From a virus: a DNA stretch of 48,537 nucleotides. The notes beneath the pieces are model-generated. The model worked only from the letters and a program-made list of their open reading frames with translations. It ran no database searches and was not told where the DNA came from. The stretch is from positions 1-48,537 of IMG/VR virus record IMGVR_UViG_3300021376_002614; one strand, 5' to 3'. This document shows, piece after piece, positions 18,003 through 25,246 of this stretch. Position 1 is the stretch's first letter, and each line of letters starts with the position of its first letter. The position numbers and the translations under genes were made by a program.

Positions 18003-18821
18003 TTAGTTTAGATTTATAATCTTTAAATTTTCAGAACAGTAATTATGGCCAATTATTGAAAAAATTACTGCCCTTGCAATGTCTCGTTCAGAGTATGATT
18101 GATTAAACACAAATTCTACATTATGATTGATGTGATAAAATGTCTTTAAAAATGGAATATCAATATTAGATTTAATTTTCAAATTTTTTATCTTTTCATA
18201 AATCTGATTTATGTAGAAAAAGCGAGATAGAATCTCTTTATCATGAAAGTGTATTTGCGGAATAATGCTACCATGATCAAAACTAAACCCGAGTAAAAAC
18301 TCATGACCTAAATTAAGTATCTCAATAAGGTTAATTTTTTTAAAATTTTGAGTATTAATAATCCCAATTGTTTCTAGTCCCACTGCTCTTGTATTATAAA
18401 AAAAGCAATGTATCGAGGAACAGTTAAACAATCGTTGTACTTCTAATCTTCCTAACCCTGGATGACAAATATTTTTTCCTGTTCTTGGGTTATAGTACAC
18501 CATAATTGGATGATTAAATTGTTTTTTTAATTTAAACACTTCTGAAAGATAACAAATCTTTGTAAAGAAATATAATACATTATTTTTTTGCAAATCATCA
18601 ATACTTTTACAATCTTTCAATAATTCATATAATTTGGAATCAAAAATATTTTTCAAAGATGGAAATAGATTATATTGAGAGTCAATCAATGAAATATCTA
18701 AATTTCCAATATATAAATTTTCGTTCGGCATTCTACAATTATTAAAAAGATCTGCTTTGTATTCAAATGTTTTATTAACTAATGATGAATGAGTTCCAAT
18801 CCATCGATCATCGTAAATCAT
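18003..18821 (-). CDS. Hypothetical protein
   Basis: 272 residues, not assigned to a family. It is Asn, Ile and Phe rich, with several histidines (KNICHPGLGRLE; FDHGSIIPQIHFHDKE; TFYHINHNVEF) and no transmembrane segment or signal peptide. The HPG and HFHD stretches could bind a metal, but no fold is evident. Its 5' end overlaps the oxygenase-like gene by 14 bases and it sits one base ahead of the methyltransferase, implying co-expression. Probably part of the same modification route. Confidence 0.55.
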   Translation of the reverse strand: MIYDDRWIGTHSSLVNKTFEYKADLFNNCRMPNENLYIGNLDISLIDSQYNLFPSLKNIFDSKLYELLKDCKSIDDLQKNNVLYFFTKICYLSEVFKLKKQFNHPIMVYYNPRTGKNICHPGLGRLEVQRLFNCSSIHCFFYNTRAVGLETIGIINTQNFKKINLIEILNLGHEFLLGFSFDHGSIIPQIHFHDKEILSRFFYINQIYEKIKNLKIKSNIDIPFLKTFYHINHNVEFVFNQSYSERDIARAVIFSIIGHNYCSENLKIINLN

Positions 18822-19524
18822 TTAGATCCTTACTGTATGACCATCCTACTAGTGCTCTTTTTTGAAGAATTTGTTTAGCAGGGAAATTATCACTACAATG
18901 AAAAGAATGCCGAGCCATTGAAAGTAGGTTTCCTTTCTTCCATGGAAATATCGTATCTATAGAAAAATGTGATATAATCTCGGGAGACTCATGAGTAAAA
19001 TATTGTTTATAAAGATCTGAATCGATAGCATTGATAGGGCTATGACCGGTCTTTTCGATCCATCTTTTTGGAATTTTTGAAATATTACTATATTCATTAA
19101 AAACAATAGTATTTGTATTGAAATCTTCTAAGGGAATTAAGAATGTGTATGCATACTCATACGGGGCTGGCAATTGAGTGGCTTGATGATCCTCTTCGTC
19201 GTAAGAATCACTGTGAACACCATAGGGCATAAAAGCATTAAGTATATGCCAGTTTTCGCATTCTAGGTCTACACCGTATTTGTCTTGAACTTTTGAAGTT
19301 AAAAAATTGTTTATTTGATTTCTACAACTTGGACCAGGGTACCAATAATGACTACGTGCTGTAGGATGCCCAATGCCAGCAGCGGCGCTCATAGTTAAGC
19401 CATATTTTTCAACTTGTATATCAATATCTGCAAATTGTCGAAATAGAAATTCTATTTCAAAAATTTCCTCATCAGTTAAAAAATTTTCAATTACTTCTGC
19501 CTTAGGGATGAATAAATGTTTCAT
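18808..19524 (-). CDS. 2OG-Fe(II) dioxygenase-like protein
   Basis: 238 residues. It has an HxD pair (VHSDSYDEED, H104 and D106), a downstream strand YTFLIPLEDFNTNTIVF and a distal SMARHSFHCSDNF with an Arg a few residues later (QKRALVGW). This HxD...H...R order is typical of Fe(II)/2-oxoglutarate oxygenases of the phytanoyl-CoA or cupin-hydroxylase type. It would hydroxylate or desaturate a small molecule, sugar or peptide in the cytoplasm. It heads the minus-strand unit, divergent from the gene at 19594. Family assignment is moderately sure; substrate unknown. Confidence 0.6.
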   Translation of the reverse strand: MKHLFIPKAEVIENFLTDEEIFEIEFLFRQFADIDIQVEKYGLTMSAAAGIGHPTARSHYWYPGPSCRNQINNFLTSKVQDKYGVDLECENWHILNAFMPYGVHSDSYDEEDHQATQLPAPYEYAYTFLIPLEDFNTNTIVFNEYSNISKIPKRWIEKTGHSPINAIDSDLYKQYFTHESPEIISHFSIDTIFPWKKGNLLSMARHSFHCSDNFPAKQILQKRALVGWSYSKDLNDLR

Positions 19525-19557
19525 TGTATATTCTACTATTTTGTTCTATATTTACTC

Positions 19558-19565
19558 GATAAATA
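19558..19565 (+). promoter_or_regulatory. Late-promoter-like element
   Basis: GATAAATA, one mismatch to the T4-type late element TATAAATA, lies 28 bases before the start codon of the plus-strand gene at 19594 in the divergent gap 19525-19593. Activity is inferred from spacing and motif only. Confidence 0.4.
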
Positions 19566-19593
19566 AAACTAATTAATTTTTCAAAGGAATATT

Positions 19594-20271
19594 TTGAGAG
19601 TCGCTGTTGTTTTTAGAGGACACAAACGTAATTGGGATTATGTTAAATCAGATCTTTTAAATTTTTTCGAAGATTTAAGTTTGTCCTGTGAAGTTTTAGA
19701 CTATTATGTAGCAGTATGGAAAAAGAATTCTAATTATGAAGAAATGAGATTAGATTTTCCAGCCCATAGGTTAAAAGCTTTTTTAATATCTGACGGAGAT
19801 ATTAATTATACGGCACTAACTGGGCCTGTTTATCTTTCTCAATTACTGAATCCATTACTATTAGTGGAAGAATCAAAAACAAAAAATTATGACATAATTA
19901 TTGAAACAAGATTTGATATGAGATTTAAAAAAATATCATCGTTTGCATTACCTCCTAAAACAAGTTTAGGATATACTACTGTATTTCCAGACATTCCACA
20001 TATGGATGATCACTGTTTCGTGCATGACAGGTTAGGGTATTCGATATGGCATAATAACATTTTAAAGTTTCCGAGAGCAGGAGATATACATGCATATTTT
20101 ATGCATTTATCAAATTTTTGTGAATTAAAAACTTACATTATTCCCTGGTGGATCGGTGGAATACATAGACCTGTTAAAGAATGGAATAAATCAGATATCG
20201 AAACTCGTAGAGGCATTATATTAGATATGGGATTAGACATGGATGATTTTTTTAAACATTTAAAAAAATAA
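19594..20271 (+). CDS. Putative glycosyltransferase-like protein
   Basis: 225 residues starting at TTG, chosen because AAAGGA lies about six bases upstream and no ATG precedes the conserved N-terminus VAVVFRGHKRNW. The RGHKRNW start, the IIIETRFDMRF strand and DIPHMDDHCFVHDR are typical of small phage and bacterial proteins that resemble exostosin or GT-type transferases, but a strict DxD is not evident. It is an island on the plus strand between minus-strand operons. It converges on the nucleotidyltransferase gene and overlaps that gene's frame-shifted 3' remnant. Transferase function is inferred. Confidence 0.55.
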   Translation: MRVAVVFRGHKRNWDYVKSDLLNFFEDLSLSCEVLDYYVAVWKKNSNYEEMRLDFPAHRLKAFLISDGDINYTALTGPVYLSQLLNPLLLVEESKTKNYDIIIETRFDMRFKKISSFALPPKTSLGYTTVFPDIPHMDDHCFVHDRLGYSIWHNNILKFPRAGDIHAYFMHLSNFCELKTYIIPWWIGGIHRPVKEWNKSDIETRRGIILDMGLDMDDFFKHLKK

Positions 20272-20366
20272 TTTTTAACATTTGATGTATGTTCTCGTAC
20301 AAGTGCTTTGGACGAGCAGTTGTAAAAATAATTAGGCATCCGTTTTCTGCCATGTCTTTAATTTTT
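20252..20366 (-). pseudogene. Out-of-frame remnant of a HAD phosphatase domain
   Basis: The nucleotidyltransferase gene ends in frame just after HAD motif I (FCDIDGT). Skipping one base in the T7 run at 20362-20368 opens a frame continuing IKDMAENGCLIIFTTARPKH and YENIHQML to a stop at 20252. TTARPK is a good HAD motif II. The frame then stops, overlapping the convergent gene, so the C-terminal HAD motifs are missing. Either a one-base indel (real or from sequencing) broke the domain or frameshifting restores it. Confidence 0.7.
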
Positions 20367-21149
20367 TTGTAGATTATTAGCCAAAGGCACTGGAGGCTCA
20401 CTGAAATTATGTCTATGTTGTGCTTTTACAATAGTACCATCAATGTCACAAAATATAACAGCCTTATCATTATATTCAAACCAATCATCAGCCGTACCTA
20501 CATCAATATAATTATAAACTGGTTTTTCTAAAAAAATATAACCTAAATTTAAGCATTCTTCAATAATATGACTAACAAAGATTTCTCTATCATATGAGTT
20601 TGAAAGTTGTTTATATATTTGTACAAATAATTCTGCACTTTCAAATTTATAACCGCCTACACAAAACTTACCTGACACTACTTGTTTTTCTACTATAGTG
20701 TTAATTATTCCTTGATTGTTAGATATAACAAAACTTTTACTACCTAGACGCTTTAATATTAAGTGATCTTTTATGTCAGAAATGCAAACATAGTTGCCTT
20801 CAGAAACGTCATGATCAAAAAAACTATCGCAATCTTTAATCATAATCTCACATGTTGGGTCTATGCTTGCTTGTTGTAGTATTTTATAAACTGTATCAGC
20901 AGGTCCTAAAGTTCTGTCTTTTAAAATTACTAGAGTAATCTCATTTCTATAAACTGAAGACACATAATCACTTATATTATATTTTTCTTCATGCTCTTGC
21001 AAAATACCTAAAGTAATATGAAATTTGCCTAGATAAGGTGCTAATGCTTTTTCAAACATCATTTTTCCTGTAAAATCTGTAAGCGTATATTTTGGTCGCA
21101 TATTAGGAAAGCGTGTAGATAAACCTGCTGCCGGCATAATTATTTCCAT
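20358..21149 (-). CDS. Sugar or choline-phosphate nucleotidyltransferase with truncated HAD tail
   Basis: 263 residues. The N-terminal IIMPAAGLSTRFPNMRPK is the nucleotide-binding loop of NTP-transferases (LicC / sugar-1-phosphate nucleotidylyltransferases). MIKDCDSFF near residue 107 supplies the metal-binding acidic pair, and GGYKFESAELF and YIDVGTADDWFEYN are typical later motifs. The last ~35 residues start a HAD domain (VIFCDIDGTIVKAQHRHNF) that is cut by a frameshift. The enzyme would activate a phosphorylated sugar or alcohol. It overlaps the kinase-like gene by 10 bases, which probably makes its substrate. Confidence 0.78.
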   Translation of the reverse strand: MEIIMPAAGLSTRFPNMRPKYTLTDFTGKMMFEKALAPYLGKFHITLGILQEHEEKYNISDYVSSVYRNEITLVILKDRTLGPADTVYKILQQASIDPTCEIMIKDCDSFFDHDVSEGNYVCISDIKDHLILKRLGSKSFVISNNQGIINTIVEKQVVSGKFCVGGYKFESAELFVQIYKQLSNSYDREIFVSHIIEECLNLGYIFLEKPVYNYIDVGTADDWFEYNDKAVIFCDIDGTIVKAQHRHNFSEPPVPLANNLQKN

Positions 21150-21886
21150 AATGAATTTATTCCTTTAAGTACAAATGAACGTTCAACTGTATTTGGTTTA
21201 GTATGTCGAAAAACTCTCAATAACATTAAAATTAACAAATAATCGTTATGTGCTTCTGGAAAAATATCTAAAATATGTTTTTGAATTCTCTTAGTTTTAA
21301 TATCTAAATTTACAGGGCTATTCATTAAAAACCATCCAATTTCAAGATCCTGCCTGAGTTTTGCAATATCAAAAATATAGGAATCATATTCAATATAGAC
21401 ACAATCTATTAGATAAAATCCTTTATCCTCGGTGTAGATTATATTTTCTAAAGTCAGGTCTCCATGGTAATTAGATGAAGGTAGGACTTCTGGAAGTTTC
21501 TCTAATAATTCATTTTTAGAAAATTTTATTTCAGTGGTAAATTCAATTTCATCTAACTTAGTGACATAGACCTCCTTGTAATTTTTCGTTACAGAGGTTG
21601 ATTTAAATTTAGTCAAGATATCGCAGATAAAAGTTGTAAGATTACTGCCATTATTATTCAGCAGATATGTTTTTATATCTAATCCGTGGATATATTCCAT
21701 ATCTATTGCAACATTAGAGTATTTTACAATTTTTGGAACAGGAAAATTATTTGCTAAAGCTAACATACGCTCTAAATTCCTTTCAACTTTTCCTATTTTC
21801 CTTACAAATAAATTTCCCCGCTCCCCCATTAAGAAAATTTGATTCCCTGAAAACCCATGTAGTTCTTTAATAATTTTTGCAGCCAT
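21140..21886 (-). CDS. APH/choline-kinase-type small-molecule kinase
   Basis: 248 residues. The catalytic motif YHGDLTLENIIY (HxDxxxxN) and the metal-binding LIDC follow the aminoglycoside phosphotransferase / choline kinase pattern; VRKIGK may supply the N-lobe Lys, and AIDMEYIHGLDIKTYL fits the hinge region. Together with the overlapping nucleotidyltransferase it forms a kinase-nucleotidyltransferase module, comparable to LicA-LicC or to sugar activation pathways. ATP-dependent phosphorylation of a sugar, choline or similar alcohol is the likely role. Resistance to aminoglycosides is unlikely given this context. Confidence 0.72.
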   Translation of the reverse strand: MAAKIIKELHGFSGNQIFLMGERGNLFVRKIGKVERNLERMLALANNFPVPKIVKYSNVAIDMEYIHGLDIKTYLLNNNGSNLTTFICDILTKFKSTSVTKNYKEVYVTKLDEIEFTTEIKFSKNELLEKLPEVLPSSNYHGDLTLENIIYTEDKGFYLIDCVYIEYDSYIFDIAKLRQDLEIGWFLMNSPVNLDIKTKRIQKHILDIFPEAHNDYLLILMLLRVFRHTKPNTVERSFVLKGINSLWK

Positions 21887-21900
21887 TTATTTCTCAGCAA

Positions 21901-21978
21901 CTATTCTACTATCAATACTAGACTTAGCAATTTCTTATAGTCGTCACTAAGTAATTCACTAAGTAACATATTATTCAT
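21901..21978 (-). CDS. Very small ORF between radical SAM and kinase genes
   Basis: An ATG overlaps the upstream stop as ATGA and encodes 25 residues (starting MNNMLLSELLSDDYKK) to a TAG at 21901. If one A is added to the short A-run after DDYK, the frame instead continues IAKSSIDSRIVAEK and ends at a TAA directly before the kinase ATG. The tight coupling on both sides suggests a real mini-gene, possibly with a one-base indel. No function is visible. Confidence 0.35.
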   Translation of the reverse strand: MNNMLLSELLSDDYKKLLSLVLIVE

Positions 21979-23024
21979 TTACGGTCACCAAATAAAATAT
22001 AATCTTCTTTAGTGTAGCCTTCCATAATTTCACTACCTGACCCTTGATTAGGGGAACTTACTTTATTATCTAATCCTCCTCTAATAGGAACTATTGCCCA
22101 TGTGCAAAGTTCTTTGAAGTGAGGAAGAAGTTTTAATTCTTCTTCTAGACTTAATGTTTCTTCTCTATTGTGAGGAGCCATCATAAATTTTACTTCTAGA
22201 TGTCCTACATTTTGATTATTATTTTTAGCTTTCTCATCTGCCACTGCTTCTACTACCTTAACAAATTTATTTCTGTCATAAAATTCATAATGCACGCTAA
22301 GGTTTAAATCACCGTAATGAATAATTTCTCTGTAATAATCAGGTTTACGACTACCGTTGCTATGTAAGCTTACATGATGATTACAGGCATTAAGATATCG
22401 AAGCCAATCTAAGAAGTCTTTATTAGCAGTAGGTTCTCCACCACTTATTATAAAATTAACACTTTCACCTTTGGTAAATTTCTTTTCTATTAAATGAGTA
22501 GCTTTCATTAAGTCAGCCAAGGGCTTATGGGGGTCGGTGTTGTTATGTATCCAAGGCCAGCAATAACTACAATCATAGTTGCAACGACGACCTATTTCCC
22601 AATATACTTGTTTTTGAGTACTAGCATGGGTTCTTTCCATCGCAACAAAGCTAGTTAGGCTATTATTAAATTTTTCATTTTCTGTAGGATAATTTTTACT
22701 TTTATAAAGCAATGGTTTGTATTCGTCCTGTTTGACCTTAGGTATAAAAAGGTCTGCTCCACAACTACAAACATTTCTAGTACAGGTAATCCAGTCATTA
22801 GGAGTATCAAAATCTGTCCATACGTTTCCTAATTTTCCGCCCACTCTACAACTGGCAGTCCATACTCCGCCGTCCATGTCTATGTAAAGATTATCAACCC
22901 CAGCTCCGCACTTCCAACCTGGAAGATAATTTAATTTAGCACCAACCAGTTCATCGGTACTCCAATCTCTCCAAATGCCATTAGTGTCATAGGTTCTGAT
23001 TGGTTTGCCAGGTGTAAAATCCAT
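21975..23024 (-). CDS. Radical SAM enzyme with permuted N-terminal twitch/SPASM-like domain
   Basis: 349 residues. Residues ~35-95 form a cysteine-rich auxiliary domain (C39, C59, C81, C86, C88; GWKCGAG, IDMDGGVWTASC, CTRNVCSC) that matches the C-terminal domain of the protein at 6403 in sequence and Cys spacing. The radical SAM core follows with RRCNYDCSYC (C148, C152, C155) and FIISGGEPTANKD. LSVHYEFYDRNKF and VKFMMAPHNRE are core elements shared with the 6403 paralogue. It probably uses a radical mechanism on an unknown substrate. A TATAAATA element lies about 30 bases upstream of its ATG. Confidence 0.85.
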   Translation of the reverse strand: MDFTPGKPIRTYDTNGIWRDWSTDELVGAKLNYLPGWKCGAGVDNLYIDMDGGVWTASCRVGGKLGNVWTDFDTPNDWITCTRNVCSCGADLFIPKVKQDEYKPLLYKSKNYPTENEKFNNSLTSFVAMERTHASTQKQVYWEIGRRCNYDCSYCWPWIHNNTDPHKPLADLMKATHLIEKKFTKGESVNFIISGGEPTANKDFLDWLRYLNACNHHVSLHSNGSRKPDYYREIIHYGDLNLSVHYEFYDRNKFVKVVEAVADEKAKNNNQNVGHLEVKFMMAPHNREETLSLEEELKLLPHFKELCTWAIVPIRGGLDNKVSSPNQGSGSEIMEGYTKEDYILFGDRK

Positions 23025-23054
23025 AATTTTTTGGTATCGTTTATTAAAGCTATA

Positions 23055-23062
23055 TATTTATA
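23055..23062 (-). promoter_or_regulatory. T4-type late promoter element
   Basis: On the minus strand the bases read TATAAATA, a perfect match to the T4 late -10 element, 30 bases before the ATG of the gene starting at 23024. There is no need for a -35 box in this class. It sits in the short divergent gap before 23066. Confidence 0.55.
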
Positions 23063-23065
23063 TCC

Positions 23066-23743
23066 ATGTATGACGTAATTTTTATTTCTAACTCTGAACC
23101 TAATGCCGATCAAAATTGGTTTAGGCTACAAACACGATTTCCTACAGCCAAAAGAATAAATGGTATAACAGGAATTCATTTGGCACACAAAGTAGCAGCC
23201 AAAGCAGCTTTTACAAAAATGTTTTGGGTAGTCGATGGCGATGCTTATGTACTTGATACATTCAACTTCGATTATAAAGTTCCTGATTATGATCAAGACG
23301 TTGTTCATATTTTTAACAGTATTAATCCTGTAAATGATTTGCAATATGGCTACGGGGGTGTCAAATTGCTCCCTAAAAAACTTACACAAGACTTGGATAT
23401 ATCAAGTTTAGATATGACCTTATCTATCAGCAATAAGGTTAAGGTAGTTAAAGAGGTATCCAATGTTACGCATTTTAATACTGATTTTTTTAACACTTGG
23501 AAAAGTGCCTTTAGAGAATCTGTAAAATTAACTTGTAATATAAAAAATCAAATTGATATAGAAGATAGCCAAGAAAGGTTACAAGCATGGATAACCAAAG
23601 GTCTAGATAAACCATTTGGGGGAGAGTGTGTCAGAGGTGCTCAAGCTGGTAATGCCTATGCACTAGATGTTTGGCCAGATAAAGATAAACTTAAAAACAT
23701 TAATGACTTTGCATGGCTTAAGGAACAATTCAATAATGTTTGA
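23066..23743 (+). CDS. Putative GT-A-like transferase with DGD motif, short paralogue
   Basis: 225 residues. It parallels the gene at 5496: VIFISNSEPNADQNWFRL, then AKRINGITGIHLAHKVAAKA, then MFWVVDGDAYVLDTF with the DGD motif near residue 57 and YGYGGVKLLPKK. It is about 80 residues shorter at the C-terminus. A nucleotide-sugar-dependent transferase is plausible because of the DxD-like motif and the GT-A-like strand order. It overlaps the next gene by 8 bases. The start could also be the ATG four bases further on, but that is out of frame; the present start is kept. Confidence 0.6.
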   Translation: MYDVIFISNSEPNADQNWFRLQTRFPTAKRINGITGIHLAHKVAAKAAFTKMFWVVDGDAYVLDTFNFDYKVPDYDQDVVHIFNSINPVNDLQYGYGGVKLLPKKLTQDLDISSLDMTLSISNKVKVVKEVSNVTHFNTDFFNTWKSAFRESVKLTCNIKNQIDIEDSQERLQAWITKGLDKPFGGECVRGAQAGNAYALDVWPDKDKLKNINDFAWLKEQFNNV

Positions 23744-24281
23744 TTATACCGCGTTTAGTCATGGACAAATAGAAAGTAAAATTTGGCTTTGTTCAGAATT
23801 AGAAAAGTTTTTGCCTCGTAAAGCTAAAATTGCTCTTTTAGGTGGCTGGTATGGAATTATATCTTTATTGTTGTTTTCAAGGGCTCAATCGTCTATAGAT
23901 TATATCAGATCATATGATATAGATCCTAATGTTGAACCAATAGCAGATAAAATCAATAATACTTGGGTCTATAGTAAATGGAAATTTAAGGCTATTACTC
24001 TTGATGCTAACCTTGTAAATTTGTCAGAATTTGATGTTGTAATAAACACAAGTTCAGAACATATTATAGACAAAGAATGGTTTAGAAATATCACAAATCA
24101 ACTAGTAGTGATACAAGGAACAGACCAAATACATGATGACAATGATCCTCATGATTATGTGTTCGATATAGAACAATTAAAACAAAAATATCCTATGCTA
24201 AATTATTTTGAAGGACAGAAAGAATTTGTCTATCCAGATAAGACATTTAATCGTTTTATGCTAATTGGAAGAAAATTCTAA
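23736..24281 (+). CDS. Methyltransferase-like Rossmann protein
   Basis: 181 residues from ATG at 23736, chosen because it overlaps the upstream stop (ATGTTTGA) and begins the conserved-looking FDYTAFSHGQIESKIW; a frame extension to 23667 lies inside the previous gene. AKIALLGGWYGIISLLLF resembles motif I of class I methyltransferases, YDIDPN the acidic strand 2 end, and FDVVINTSSEHIID motif IV. It is compact and could be a SAM-dependent enzyme or a degenerate relative. The 3' end overlaps thyX by 21 bases on the opposite strand. Confidence 0.62.
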   Translation: MFDYTAFSHGQIESKIWLCSELEKFLPRKAKIALLGGWYGIISLLLFSRAQSSIDYIRSYDIDPNVEPIADKINNTWVYSKWKFKAITLDANLVNLSEFDVVINTSSEHIIDKEWFRNITNQLVVIQGTDQIHDDNDPHDYVFDIEQLKQKYPMLNYFEGQKEFVYPDKTFNRFMLIGRKF

Positions 24282-24929
24282 CATAATAGGAAATATTTTA
24301 GCTATAACTTTTGCACAGGTAACAGCTATTTCTTGATGTTCTAGTTGTGTACCATTTTCTCGTCTCAGCTCAATATAATGCACCCAACTACGAATAGTTC
24401 CATTCATATACAACTTACTTTCCATTAGACCTTCTGGTAGCACTGCGCGAGCTTGTTCTTTAGCTATGCCATTTTTAATTGCCCATTCATAAGCTGCTTT
24501 TGATTCGTGGATTACACGTTTTTGTGCAAGTTCCCATTTTGTCTGTAGCTTTTCATCTTCAGTTACTATAGAATTTTGTCTATTTTTAGGATCTTGCAAT
24601 CTGGCTTCACGATATACAAAATTAAGATCTTTAGTAGGGTCAGCATAACGTTGACTAAACTCTTGGAAACTAAAGCTTCGATGTCTTAGTATCTGTCTTG
24701 CTATATCTCTGGTTGTTGTGATTTCTATACAGGCTGAAATCATTTCTAAAGGTGACCAATGTTTATTTTTGATTAGATACTTAATTAATTTTTCGCTAGT
24801 TTCAGTATTCAATTGGTTAGATGGATTGCTTACTCTTGCACAAAAAGCAATTAGATCTTGTGCATTTTGAATATTTAAACTTTTTAATTCTTCTGTTGGT
24901 TCAGAAGAAGAAATTAATTTTACATTCAT
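24261..24929 (-). CDS. thyX: Flavin-dependent thymidylate synthase
   Basis: 222 residues, the usual size. It contains the ThyX signature as RHRSFSFQEFSQRY (residues 82-95), close to RHRxxSxNExSxRY with Gln at the usual Asn position. AIKNGIAKEQARAVLPEGLM follows the family pattern for dUMP binding, and the C-terminus has WVHYIELR and HQEIAVTC. It converts dUMP to dTMP using methylene-tetrahydrofolate, NADPH and FAD, supplying thymidine for an AT-rich phage genome. It ends a minus-strand unit with small genes and is coupled (ATGA) to the gene upstream of it. Confidence 0.95.
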   Translation of the reverse strand: MNVKLISSSEPTEELKSLNIQNAQDLIAFCARVSNPSNQLNTETSEKLIKYLIKNKHWSPLEMISACIEITTTRDIARQILRHRSFSFQEFSQRYADPTKDLNFVYREARLQDPKNRQNSIVTEDEKLQTKWELAQKRVIHESKAAYEWAIKNGIAKEQARAVLPEGLMESKLYMNGTIRSWVHYIELRRENGTQLEHQEIAVTCAKVIAKIFPIMLEFSSN

Positions 24930-25246
24930 AATAATTTTCTTTTTTTTAAAAAACGTCTTGATTCTTTGATCATATCTTTTTTAATTTGTTCAGTATCTAA
25001 TTTAAAATCGATATTATCAATTTGTGAATCATAAGAATTTATAATTTCTTTGATATTTTTTTCTACAAGTTCCCAATCAGGATCAACTTTTTTAGATCTT
25101 ATATTCACTTCCCAAATTTTGTTATTTTTAAAACGTATTGAAATCTTATCAAGATATTTTAATGGAATAACATTTAAGGTTATTTCTCCGAATACTTCTG
25201 GCCAATGTTCAATTACATCTTTGGGAAATTTTTTCCCATGTTTCAC
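24926..25246 (-). CDS. Small conserved phage hypothetical protein
   Basis: 106 residues, Lys/Asp/Ile rich and soluble. It opens MKHGKKFPKDVIEHWPEVFG, then a beta hairpin (ISIRFKNNKIWEVNIRSKK) and C-terminal helices ending in a basic KESRRFLKKRKLL. It is ATGA-coupled on both sides, between thyX and the gene at 25243. The basic tail might contact nucleic acid. Proteins with this look occur in T4-like marine phages, but I know no function. Confidence 0.65.
   Translation of the reverse strand: MKHGKKFPKDVIEHWPEVFGEITLNVIPLKYLDKISIRFKNNKIWEVNIRSKKVDPDWELVEKNIKEIINSYDSQIDNIDFKLDTEQIKKDMIKESRRFLKKRKLL

Noticed and set aside
21140-21886. Aminoglycoside resistance gene
   Set aside because: The fold is shared with many small-molecule kinases, and the overlapping nucleotidyltransferase points to metabolite activation.
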